Below are positions 1-8,233 of a stretch of 64,000 bases of DNA, piece by piece (the stretch's first letter is position 1; each line of letters starts with the position of its first letter). A program made the translations under genes and the position numbers. Source of the stretch: Nitrospira sp. (GTDB taxonomy: Bacteria; Nitrospirota; Nitrospiria; Nitrospirales; Nitrospiraceae); the NCBI GenBank assembly GCA_030653545.1, contig JAURZE010000005.1, forward strand, positions 124,001 to 188,000. Reading direction: 5' to 3'. Under the pieces are notes generated by a model that saw nothing but the letters and a program-made list of their open reading frames with translations, was not told the origin of the DNA and searched no databases.

Positions 1-2
1 GC

Positions 3-776
3 ACGACGTTGGCGGCGTCGCTGGCCTTCTTCTCCCTGCTGTCGTTTTTCCCACTGGTGTTTTTGCTGCTCTCGCTGGCCAGCGGACTCAGCCACCAGAT
101 GATGGGACATGAGTATTTGCTTGGGCTGCTGCAAGGCTTCATGCCGGAGCTGGGCGATCAATTGGCCATGGAGGTAGGGAGGCTGGCTGGGGAAGACACC
201 GTGCGCTGGGTCGCGGCGATCTCCTTTGTGTGGTTCGGCTTGCTGGTGTTCTACGAGGTGGACTATGCCGTGAACATCGTATTCGGCGCCGGCCATTTGC
301 GGCATGCGTTCGGCGCCACGGCCATGGCCGTCGGCCTGCTCGGAATCGTCGGCTTATTCTTCACGCTGTCGTTTCTCGTGACGCAGATCTTGCGGATGCT
401 GCTCCATCAGGCTTCCCGGATCGGCAACCTGGATTTCGAGGCGTTGCTGATCAATCATTTCATGCTGTCGTATCTGGCGCCGTTCGTTCTGGTCTTCGCC
501 GTCGCCACGGGCCTCTATCGCTATGTGCCGAGAAGCCGCCCGGCGTGGCGGGAGGCCGCCATCGGAGGGATCGCGCTCACGCTGCTGTGGGAAGCGGCCA
601 AACACCTGTTCAGTCTGTACCTGCAGACGCTGTCGGTCTACAGCCTCATGTACGGGTCCTTCCTCGTGATGGTGTTTTTCCTGCTGTGGGTGTATTACTC
701 GGCGGCGTTGTTGTTGTTCGGCGCGGCGGTCGTGCATCGGTTGCAAATGGCCCGCGTGGCGCCATGTTCGCCATGA
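3..776 (+). CDS. YihY/virulence factor BrkB family inner-membrane protein (5' truncated by window)
   Basis: The reading frame is open at the left edge of the window, so the true start lies outside it; the TTG at position 9 is not needed as a start. About 255 residues remain. The first visible residues (LAFFSLLSFFPLVFLLLSLA) are the first transmembrane segment typical of the YihY/BrkB family. Further hydrophobic segments follow near residues 60-85, 105-130, 150-170 and 205-245 of the visible part. The family has six membrane helices and no firmly established biochemical function; older names such as ribonuclease BN are misassignments. The stop codon TGA at 774-776 overlaps an ATG (ATGA) that opens only a 29-codon frame with no visible similarity, so no overlapping gene is called. 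Confidence 0.85.
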   Translation, partial: TTLAASLAFFSLLSFFPLVFLLLSLASGLSHQMMGHEYLLGLLQGFMPELGDQLAMEVGRLAGEDTVRWVAAISFVWFGLLVFYEVDYAVNIVFGAGHLRHAFGATAMAVGLLGIVGLFFTLSFLVTQILRMLLHQASRIGNLDFEALLINHFMLSYLAPFVLVFAVATGLYRYVPRSRPAWREAAIGGIALTLLWEAAKHLFSLYLQTLSVYSLMYGSFLVMVFFLLWVYYSAALLLFGAAVVHRLQMARVAPCSP

Positions 777-892
777 GCGATCACGCCGCACATGATTGGA
801 CCGAAGGAGAGGATACGACACGCATGATTCACACAGATTCACAGGCCGCGGCCGTAGCGTGAGGCTGACGCTCGGAAGAGATTGCGTACTGT

Positions 893-975
893 CGCATGGT
901 GGTGTGCGCTCGTGGTGTTTCACGGGTTACCCTGCTTGACGGCGTCTAGTTCGGCCAGGCGGCGCGGCGAAAGGC
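893..975 (+). pseudogene. Leader-peptide fragment, decayed copy of the 6.4 kb exported-protein start
   Basis: In the 298-base gap before acs, about 80 bases match the start of the broken exported-protein gene near 6415-6490, at roughly 80% identity by eye. Shared blocks include ATGGTGGTG, GCGCTC and CCTGCTTGACGGCG. In the matching frame this copy reads AWWCALVVFHGLP, against AWWCALLVFQGLF in the other copy: the hydrophobic core of a signal peptide. Similarity stops after about 80 bases and no open frame continues. It looks like the residue of a duplicated gene start. The rest of the gap (777-892 and 976-1060) shows nothing recognisable, apart from the acs ribosome binding site just before 1075. 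Confidence 0.5.
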
Positions 976-1074
976 ACTGGTGATCCTCCTGAAACCGACG
1001 ACGAAATATGGCCTAGGTGCAACCATGGGAAACGACATGAATTTGACACACGACACCCCTTCTGGAGGATGCCG

Positions 1075-3009
1075 ATGAGCCAAGACCTCTATCCCGTTCC
1101 CGAAGAGTTCCGAACGCAGGCCCATATCACCGAGCCTCGCTATCAGGACCTGTACCAACGCTCGGTCGAAGATCCCGAAGGCTTCTGGAGTGAACAGGCC
1201 AAAAGGTCTGTGAGCTGGTCCGGGCCTTGGAGCAGAGTGCTGGATTGGGACTTCAAGACCGGTCATATCCGCTGGTTCGAAGGCGGCAAGCTGAACGCCT
1301 GTTATAACTGCGTCGACCGGCATCTGGTCGAGCGCGGCGAACAGCCTGCGATCATCTGGGAGGGGAATGAGCCGGATCAGAGTCGCAGGATTACCTACCG
1401 CGAACTGCATGAACAGGTCTGCCGCGTGGCCAACGTGCTCAAGAAGCGGGGCATCGGCACAGGCGACCGAGTGTGCATTTACATGCCGATGATTCCCGAA
1501 GCCGTGTTTGCCATGCTGGCCTGCGCCCGTATCGGCGCCATCCATTCGGTGGTGTTCGCCGGGTTCTCGTCCGAGGCTTTCAAGCATCGCGTCCAGGACT
1601 GCGATGCCCGGCTGGTGGTCACCGCCGACGGCTATTGCCACGGCGCCAAGACGATTGACCACAAGAAGAAAACGGACCAGGCGCTGGAGGAATGTCCCGG
1701 CGTCAAGACCCTGCTGGTGGTCAAACATCGCGGCGCGGCGATCGCCTGGAACAGCGAACGCGACGTCTGGTATCACGAGGCCGTCGCCGACAGTTCGCCC
1801 GAATGCCCGGTCGTGGAAATGGACGCCGAAGCCCCGTTGTTCATTCTCTATACCTCCGGCTCGACCGGCAAGCCGAAAGGCCTGGTGCACACGACGGGAG
1901 GCTATCTGGTGTTCGCCGCCATCACGCATCAGTACACCTTCGACTACCATGAGGGCGAGGTGTACTGGTGTACCGCGGACGTCGGCTGGATCACCGGCCA
2001 TACCTACATTGTGTATGGCCCATTGGCCAACGGCGCGACCACGCTGCTGTTCGAAGGCGTGCCCCATTATCCGGACTATTCCCGATTCTGGCAGGTCGTG
2101 GATAAGCACCGGGTCAATATTTTCTATACGGCGCCCACGGCGATACGCGCCCTGATGGCTGAAGGCGAGGAGCCGGTGAAGAAGACCAGCCGCCGGAGCC
2201 TGCGGGTGCTGGGCACGGTTGGGGAGCCTATCGATCCCAAGGCCTGGGAATGGTTTTATCGAGTCGTCGGGGAGCAGCGCTGTCCCATTGCGGACACCTG
2301 GTGGCAGACGGAAACCGGTGGTCTGCTCTTGACCCCTCTGCCAGGGGCCATGCCGTTGAAACCGGGGTCGGTGGCCAAGCCATTCTTCGGTGTGGTCCCG
2401 GCCCTGGTAGATGAGAAGGGCGCTATCCTTGAAGGCGAGGCCCAGGGCCGGCTGGTCATCACCCGCCCCTGGCCCGCGCTGGCGCGCACAATCTATGGCA
2501 ATCATGAGCGCTTCATCAAAACCTATTTCAGCAGATTCCCAGGCCTCTATGACACGGAGGACGGCGCCCGGCGTGACGCGGACGGCTACTACTGGATCAC
2601 CGGACGGGTCGATGACGTCTTGAATGTGTCCGGTCATCGCCTGGGGACCGCTGAGCTGGAGAGTGCGCTGGCCAAGCACCCGGATGTGGCCGAGGCCTCC
2701 GTGGTCGGGTACCCGCATGCGATCAAGGGGCAGGGTATCTATGCCTATGTGGTATTGAACGAAGGCGTCGCACCATCGGACGCATTACGCGCAGCACTCG
2801 TCGGACAGGTGCGCAGCGAAATCGGCCCCGTGGCCAAACCCGACGTCATCCAATGGGCCGAGGCTCTGCCCAAGACCCGCTCCGGAAAGATCATGCGCCG
2901 TATCTTGCGGAAAATTTCGGCGTATGAACTGAGTGACCTGGGGGATACCTCGACCCTGGCCGATCCCACCGTGGTCGAGGCCTTGATTGCAGGACGCAGG
3001 ACACCATAA
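1075..3009 (+). CDS. acs: Acetyl-CoA synthetase (AMP-forming)
   Basis: A 644-residue ANL-superfamily enzyme that converts acetate, ATP and CoA to acetyl-CoA, AMP and pyrophosphate. The length is normal for Acs. Visible motifs are the P-loop [20 protein letters not shown], the TWWQTETGG motif of the adenylation site, the [11 protein letters not shown] hinge region and the C-terminal [10 protein letters not shown], which carries the lysine acetylated in regulated Acs enzymes. Two in-frame ATGs exist (1069 and 1075). The second is chosen because GGAGG ends directly at the first ATG, leaving no spacing, but sits six bases before the second. It stands alone, 106 bases ahead of a USP gene. Together with PEP synthase and the former phosphoketolase it points to acetate or acetyl-phosphate recycling into central metabolism. 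Confidence 0.95.
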   Translation: MSQDLYPVPEEFRTQAHITEPRYQDLYQRSVEDPEGFWSEQAKRSVSWSGPWSRVLDWDFKTGHIRWFEGGKLNACYNCVDRHLVERGEQPAIIWEGNEPDQSRRITYRELHEQVCRVANVLKKRGIGTGDRVCIYMPMIPEAVFAMLACARIGAIHSVVFAGFSSEAFKHRVQDCDARLVVTADGYCHGAKTIDHKKKTDQALEECPGVKTLLVVKHRGAAIAWNSERDVWYHEAVADSSPECPVVEMDAEAPLFILYTSGSTGKPKGLVHTTGGYLVFAAITHQYTFDYHEGEVYWCTADVGWITGHTYIVYGPLANGATTLLFEGVPHYPDYSRFWQVVDKHRVNIFYTAPTAIRALMAEGEEPVKKTSRRSLRVLGTVGEPIDPKAWEWFYRVVGEQRCPIADTWWQTETGGLLLTPLPGAMPLKPGSVAKPFFGVVPALVDEKGAILEGEAQGRLVITRPWPALARTIYGNHERFIKTYFSRFPGLYDTEDGARRDADGYYWITGRVDDVLNVSGHRLGTAELESALAKHPDVAEASVVGYPHAIKGQGIYAYVVLNEGVAPSDALRAALVGQVRSEIGPVAKPDVIQWAEALPKTRSGKIMRRILRKISAYELSDLGDTSTLADPTVVEALIAGRRTP

Positions 3010-3115
3010 CTAAATGATTCGCGCATCATCATCTCGATGACATGTGTCAGTTGAACGTATCTGTTTGGACAGCGCGGCGGAGAAGGTAGTGCGGAGCGCA
3101 CACAAAGGAGGGGCC

Positions 3116-4072
3116 ATGAACGAAGCGTTGATCAATCGAGTCCTTGTCGCCACCGATTTTTCCGCCTGCGCGCGGCGGGCGCTTGCGTATGGCGTCTATG
3201 TTGCGCGGATCTGGTCGGCGCATATGGACCTGCTCCATGTGGTGGAAATGCAGCCGGGGTTGGAGCTTGACGCGTCCGTTCCTGATCCGCTGGTTGAGCT
3301 GCGCCGGAAGGAGTCGGAGCGGCTCCTTGGCGACCTGGTTTCCCGCGTGAAACGAGAAGGTCCGAGCGTGGATGGGCGCCTGCGTCAGGGGATTCCCAGC
3401 GAGCAGATCTCGCAGGCCGCGCTCGAACAAGGGGCCGATCTTGTCGTCGTCGGCACCCATGGGAGGACCGGACTGGATCATATTCTGCTCGGCAGCACGG
3501 CGGAGCGCGTCATCAAGCAGACGCCCTGCCCGGTGCTCACTGTTCGGGCCGCCCGTATCCGGGAGGAGGAGAGAGACGAGAGCGCGCCGCCCCGTATCCA
3601 GCACATCCTGGCACCGGTCGACTTCTCCAGCCCGTCCCTCGAGGCGCTGGAGTATGCGACTCAGGTGGCCGATCGCTTCGGAGCCCGGCTCACGCTGCTG
3701 CACGTGCTGGAGCCGGTCTACCTCGATCTGGAATTAGGGCCTGGGCGGATCGAGGATGAGCCCCAGAAGCGGGCTCACCGGGGGGCTCAGTTGGATGAGC
3801 TCGCTCAGGCGGTGAAGCGGTGCGAGGTGGCGGCGGAGTCTCTGATTCTCGGAGGGATTCCGTCCGAGTCGATTCTAGCCTGTGCCCGCGGGCAGGGCTG
3901 CGATCTGATCGTCATGGGGACCCATGGACGGCGGGGGCTGATGCGCTTCTGGTACGGCAGTGTGGCAGAAGCCGTGCTCCGGCAGGCACCCTGTCCGGTG
4001 CTCACGGTTCGAAGCCCGAAGTTCAGTCCCGGCCAGCGTCGGGTAGTCCCATCGACGATGACCGCGTCATAA
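3116..4072 (+). CDS. Two-domain universal stress protein (UspA family)
   Basis: A 318-residue protein of two tandem UspA domains, about residues 7-145 and 165-310. Each starts with the typical strand (RVLVATDFS; HILAPVDFS) and ends with a nucleotide-binding loop: GTHGRTGLDHILLGSTAERV in the first half and GTHGRRGLMRFWYGS in the second. The G-x2-G-x9-G(S/T) pattern suggests ATP binding. USPs are cytoplasmic effectors of starvation, hypoxia and other stresses. The start ATG follows AAAGGAGGGGCC. The C-terminal tail (SPKFSPGQRRVVPS) is shared with the USP at 7271, so the two are paralogs. Fifteen bases downstream lies the Rnk-like gene, probably co-transcribed. Confidence 0.93.
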   Translation: MNEALINRVLVATDFSACARRALAYGVYVARIWSAHMDLLHVVEMQPGLELDASVPDPLVELRRKESERLLGDLVSRVKREGPSVDGRLRQGIPSEQISQAALEQGADLVVVGTHGRTGLDHILLGSTAERVIKQTPCPVLTVRAARIREEERDESAPPRIQHILAPVDFSSPSLEALEYATQVADRFGARLTLLHVLEPVYLDLELGPGRIEDEPQKRAHRGAQLDELAQAVKRCEVAAESLILGGIPSESILACARGQGCDLIVMGTHGRRGLMRFWYGSVAEAVLRQAPCPVLTVRSPKFSPGQRRVVPSTMTAS

Positions 4073-4087
4073 AAAAGGAGCGTAGAC

Positions 4088-4504
4088 ATGGAACCGCGTG
4101 ACATTTACATCACCGAATTCGACCTGGCCCGCTTACAGGAACTGCTGGAGGTGGGCATCAGCTTCAAAGAACGAGACCGGGAGTATCTGGAGAGTTTGCA
4201 GAATGAGCTGGACCGCGCCCATATTGTGGAGCCGGCCGCAATTCCTCATGATGTGGTCACGATGAACTCTCGGATTCGCCTCAAGGATATGGATACAGAA
4301 GAGGAACACGCCTATACGCTGGTGTTCCCCGCGGACGCCGACATCGAGGCGAACAACATTTCGATTCTCGCCCCGGTCGGCACGGCGATCCTCGGATACA
4401 AGGCCGGCGACCTCATCGAATGGCCGGTGCCGGCAGGCGTGAAAACGCTCCGCATCAAAGAAGTGTTGTATCAACCCGAGGCCGCAGGCCGGTATGACCT
4501 ATGA
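4088..4504 (+). CDS. rnk: Rnk-like GreA/GreB-family protein (regulator of nucleoside diphosphate kinase)
   Basis: A 138-residue protein with the Rnk layout: a short N-terminal helical region (residues 8-45, with LARLQELLEVG and a predicted coiled-coil stretch) and a GreA/GreB C-terminal domain (about 50-130). The latter contains VTMNSRIRLKDMD and the signature SILAPVGTAILGYKAGD followed by WPVPAG. Rnk binds RNA polymerase in enterobacteria and influences nucleotide triphosphate balance; its short coiled coil lacks the acidic tip of true Gre cleavage factors. AAAAAAGGAG precedes the ATG. It follows the USP gene at 15 bases and probably shares its transcript. A GreA/GreB-like transcription factor of another subfamily is the main alternative. 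Confidence 0.88.
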   Translation: MEPRDIYITEFDLARLQELLEVGISFKERDREYLESLQNELDRAHIVEPAAIPHDVVTMNSRIRLKDMDTEEEHAYTLVFPADADIEANNISILAPVGTAILGYKAGDLIEWPVPAGVKTLRIKEVLYQPEAAGRYDL

Positions 4505-4564
4505 GAGCTAGGCTATGAGAGCCGGTGAGCGGCACGTTCGCTGTCGGGAACAGGAGGGTATCGC

Positions 4565-6315
4565 ATGATCGAGGCCGACAGACCCGTCGTCGCTTATTTG
4601 TCCATGGAGATTGCCTTGGAGTCTTCGATTCCCACCTATTCTGGAGGACTCGGGGTTCTGGCCGGGGATACGCTCCGGGCGGCAGCCGACCTAGGCATCC
4701 ACCTGGTGGGTGTCACGTTATCGCACCGCCGCGGCTATTTCCATCAGCGGGTGGACCCTCTCGGCCGGCAATCCGAGGAGCCGGTCTCCTGGTCCATGGA
4801 TGACTTTCTCGAGCCGATGGAGCCCCGCGTGACGGTTGAACTCGAAGGCCGGCCCGTGCAAATCCGAGCCTGGCGTTACCAGATCATGGGAGCGTCGGGA
4901 TCACGGGTTCCCGTGTATCTCCTGGACACGGACCTGGACGGGAACGCGCCGGAGGATCGCGCGCTGACGGATGTGCTGTATGGGGGCGATCTGGCCCACC
5001 GGCTCCGCCAGGAAGCGGTCCTCGGACTCGGCGGCGTCCGGATGCTGCGGGCCCTGGGGTACCGGACGATCACCAGGTTTCACCTCAACGAAGGGCACGC
5101 GGCGCTGTTGATCCTGGCGTTGCTGGAGGAGGAGTTCGCGCGGCGCGGAAGCAGCATCGCCCTGTCGCCTGATGTCATCGAGGAGGTCAGTGAACGCTGT
5201 GTCTTCACGACCCACACGCCGGTCCCAGCCGGGCATGACCAGTTTTCGCTCGATCTGGTGCGCCAGGTCCTGGGCGAGCGCCTGGCTGGTTGGCTCAAAG
5301 CGTGCGGCCAGGACCCGATCGTCAATCTGACCGATCTGGCGCTACGCGGTTCCCGGTTCATCAACGGCGTGGCCATGAAGCACGGGGAAGTATCGCGGGC
5401 GCTGTTCCCTGGGTACCCGATCCGCTCCATCACGAACGGCGTCCATGCGGTGACCTGGGCCGCGCCGTCGTTTCACGCGCTCTACGACCGGCTGCTTCCG
5501 GACTGGCGCCGCGACCAGTTATCGCTGCGCTATGCGGTGAGCATTCCCGAGGCGGACATCTGGGAGGCGCATATGGACGCCAAGCGCGCCCTGGTGGACA
5601 CTGTGAACCGCGAGACCAACGCGGGCTTCGATCGCGATGTGCTGACCCTCGGCTTCGCCCGGCGGGCGACCGCCTACAAACGCTGGACGCTGGTGTTTCA
5701 CGATCTGGACCGGCTGAAGCAGATTGTCGCGCAGCGGGCCGCCTGCAGATCGTCTTTGCCGGGAAGGCCCATCCGCGAGACCATGACGGCAAAGAAGTGA
5801 TCCGGCAGATCCACGCCATGCGCGAGGCCCTCAAGGGCGTGATTCCCGTCGCGTACCTGGCCAACTACGACATGGCTTTGGCCAGGCAGGTCTGCGCCGG
5901 GGTGGACGTGTGGCTGAACACGCCTATCCCGCCGATGGAAGCCTCGGGGACGAGCGGCATGAAGGCGGCGATCAACGGCGTGCCCAGCCTCAGCGTGCTC
6001 GACGGCTGGTGGATCGAGGGGCATGTCGAAGATGTCACCGGCTGGTCGATCGGCGATAGCGTCGACGCCTGCCTGGCCTCGGCTTCGGGCATGGATGGCT
6101 GCCATGCCGACGCGCTCTATGACAAGCTGGCGACGAAGGTGGCGCCCTGCTTCTATGAGGATCGCTCGCGGTATATCGGCATCATGCGGCATGCGATCGC
6201 GTTGAACGGCGGCTTCTTCAACACGCATCGGATGATGGTCCAGTATGTCCATAATGCGTACCGCCTTCCCGATGAATCCGTTGAGTTTTTGCGGCTGGAT
6301 CGGTCGAACCGGTGA
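4565..6315 (+). pseudogene. glgP: Alpha-glucan phosphorylase (GT35), interrupted by a single frameshift
   Basis: Together the two frames encode about 583 residues of a short-form glycogen/starch phosphorylase, which releases glucose-1-phosphate from alpha-1,4-glucans using pyridoxal phosphate. Frame one (from ATG 4565) carries the N-terminus (VAYLSMEIALESSIPTYSGG), FHLNEGHAA, FTTHTPVPAGHD and SITNGVHAVTW, then YKRWTLVFHD. After position 5736-5738 the homology moves to another frame with IVFAGKAHPRD and the PLP-lysine region EASGTSGMKAAINGVPS, ending at 6315. Restoring one G in the run GGG at 5736-5738 gives AQRGRLQIVFAGKAHP, so a single-base loss in a homopolymer explains the break. All catalytic blocks are otherwise present. 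It could be a recent pseudogene or a sequencing error. Confidence 0.85.
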
Positions 6316-6380
6316 GGGATGATGATGCTGACCGTAGACGATGAGGGCGCATCCTGAGTCGTCCTGCGGCTGTAACCTGG

Positions 6381-6671
6381 TTGCGAGATCGATGCTCTGA
6401 CGAGAGGGGTGCTGGCGCATGGTGGTGCGCGCTCCTGGTATTCCAAGGGTTGTTCCTGCTTGACGGCGGCGGGTTCGCCCGGGTGGCGCGCGCGGAGTGG
6501 CGGCTGAGCGGGGAGTCGGATGCGGCCTGGACCGACACAGTGGTGCAGTACTCGGCGGCATTCGCGCAGGCGCTACAGAAAGATCCAAGCTTCCCTACCC
6601 TGGATGTGTCTCTCGTCGGGGGTGTCATCATTCAGGGGGATGTCTTTCGTCGGATATGCCGGAGATCGTAA
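6381..6671 (+). pseudogene. Truncated exported protein of unknown family
   Basis: An open frame of up to 96 codons with a leader-like N-terminus (AWWCALLVFQGLFLLDGG, then ARVARA as a possible cleavage site) and a mature start (EWRLSGESDAAWTDTVVQYS). The frame ends after about 60 mature residues at GDVFRRICRRS. No family was recognised. The first codon would be TTG, with no good ribosome binding site, and the following 590 bases contain no continuing frame, so this is probably the 5' remnant of a longer exported protein. A second, shorter copy of the same leader lies at 893-975. Confidence 0.45.
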
Positions 6672-7257
6672 ACGTCGGTGCCAGTCCTCGCAAGGGCCAT
6701 GGCGCCGCAAGAGGACGCCGGGCGCTCCTCCGCTGGGAGAGTTTTCGCCGCCAACTGGGGTGTTCCCCAGTTGTCCGCAGAGGAGCGAGGTCGGTACGGT
6801 GCCCAGGCCTGCGGCGCCACGCTCGACAGGATTTGCGACAGGACTCGACGGATCGGCGCAGCGCCGCTGTCGTGCATCGCCCCATCCTGCAGGTGCTTTT
6901 GTCGCAGGACGCGTCAGTCAGCAGCCACCGAGATGATGGCGCAGAGGGGAGAAGTCCGCGCACAAGTCGCAGAAAGGGGGAGCATTCTCCTGCCTCTCGT
7001 GCGTGGCGCGGCTGCTTGGCGCGAGTTATGCGGTGGTGCTTGGCTATTCCGCTGGCGCCCGGAGCGATCTCGAGCTGTTGATCGCCATCTCCAACGGTGT
7101 CCTGTTCACCCCGATGCATTCGTGGTGGGGCCGGATCGCCGATGAAGACATGCTCCTCGTGACCGCCTCCGTGCGGGCTCTCGCGTCGGAGCATCCGTAT
7201 TTTAACCATTCGCTCCCCGCGCGAAGCCGCGTGCCGACGGGAGCGTGCGCCGCTTGA
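6672..7257 (+). other. Decayed coding region between glgP and the second USP
   Basis: About 590 bases with no convincing intact gene. All three forward frames are open for parts of the stretch, but none holds a continuous credible protein. The most protein-like piece is 7003-7257, which has a GTG start and a hydrophobic, low-repeat composition (SDLELLIAISNGVLFTPMHS, then RIADEDMLLVTASV); it resembles the 3' end of a real but unidentified gene. The segment probably holds a gene broken by several frameshifts, possibly the continuation of the exported protein beginning near 6381. No function is proposed. Confidence 0.3.
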
Positions 7258-7270
7258 TAAAGGAGAAGCC

Positions 7271-8233
7271 ATGATTGCATCGCCTGCGCGGACCATCCTA
7301 TTTGCGACCGACTTTTCGGACTGTGCCTTGCGCGCGCAGGATTATGCCCTGTATTGGGCGGGTCGTTTGCCGACCAGGATCGATGTGTTCCATGTGGTGG
7401 ATTGCCCGCGATGGCTAGAGGATTCTCCGGAGGTCGCCGCCTTCCTCGTCAAGGTTCGGCGGGAAGTCGACCGGCAACTGGAGGATGTTCGGAAGCTCTG
7501 TGAGTCGAAAGGGTTAGAGGTCACGGTCCGCCAGGTCACGGGGCTTCCCGGCATCGAGATTCCTACGGCGGCCTTGGATACCGGGGTAGAGTTGATCGTG
7601 CTCGGCGCTCGGGGAAGCTCAGGGTCGTCGGGTCCCCTGTTGGGAGGCGTAGTGGAACGGGTGACCAAGACGGCGCCGTGCCCGGTGTTGACCGTTCCGC
7701 TCCCTGGAGAGCGCGCCGGCGCCCAGCCGGTTCCGCAGTCGCCTCCGGTGGTTCACCGTATCCTGGCGCCGGTGGATTTTTCGAAACCGTCCTTGGAATC
7801 GGTCGAATATGCGGTCGATCTGGCACAGAAGCTGGACGCGACGCTCGAGCTCGTGCATGTGGTCGAGCCGGGGTATCAGGATTTGAATAAGGCGGTGCTC
7901 GGCGAGGAGGACCAGACGGACGCGCCGCCGGTTCGGAACGACAATCGCCTGAGGGAACTGGTGTCACTGATCAAATCGTTCGGTCTGCCGGGCGATGCCC
8001 TGATCCGAGGTGGGGTGCCTTCCGATGCCATCCTGGCGTGCGCCCAGGAACAACGAAGCGATCTGATCGTGATGGGTACTCATGGGCGGCGAGGCTTTTC
8101 GCGGCTGCGGTTCGGCAGCGTGGTGGAAACGGTGCTCCGCCTCGCATCCTGTCCGGTTCTGACCGTAAAGGGGCCGAAGTTCGCTCCGGACCATCGCCGC
8201 GTGGTGCCGACTTCCTGGGAGGAGAAACGATGA
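7271..8233 (+). CDS. Two-domain universal stress protein (UspA family)
   Basis: A 320-residue tandem UspA protein. Domain one (residues 6-150) starts with TILFATDFSDCALRAQDYAL but has a degenerate nucleotide loop (GARGSSGSSGPLLGGVVERV). Domain two (160-305) starts with RILAPVDFSKPSLESVEYAV and keeps a full loop (GTHGRRGFSRLRFGSVVETV), so ATP binding is more likely in the second half. AAAGGAGAAGCC precedes the ATG. The gene overlaps ppsA by ATGA at 8230-8233, implying translational coupling of a stress protein to PEP synthase. The C-terminal tail GPKFAPDHRRVVP parallels that of the USP at 3116. Confidence 0.93.
   Translation: MIASPARTILFATDFSDCALRAQDYALYWAGRLPTRIDVFHVVDCPRWLEDSPEVAAFLVKVRREVDRQLEDVRKLCESKGLEVTVRQVTGLPGIEIPTAALDTGVELIVLGARGSSGSSGPLLGGVVERVTKTAPCPVLTVPLPGERAGAQPVPQSPPVVHRILAPVDFSKPSLESVEYAVDLAQKLDATLELVHVVEPGYQDLNKAVLGEEDQTDAPPVRNDNRLRELVSLIKSFGLPGDALIRGGVPSDAILACAQEQRSDLIVMGTHGRRGFSRLRFGSVVETVLRLASCPVLTVKGPKFAPDHRRVVPTSWEEKR

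Noticed and set aside
773-862. A 29-codon frame starting inside the YihY stop codon
   Set aside because: The ATGA overlap is attractive, but the product is short, polar, and without similarity or a conserved start region.
946-2718. A 590-codon open frame on the minus strand
   Set aside because: It is the antisense shadow of acs, whose motifs are unmistakable. The shadow protein has the His/Arg/Gly-rich composition typical of antisense frames in GC-rich DNA.
3037-3055. TGACA-N2-TGTCA inverted repeat upstream of the first USP as a CRP/FNR-type site
   Set aside because: Spacing and half-sites do not match the known consensus, and no second copy was found upstream of the other USPs.
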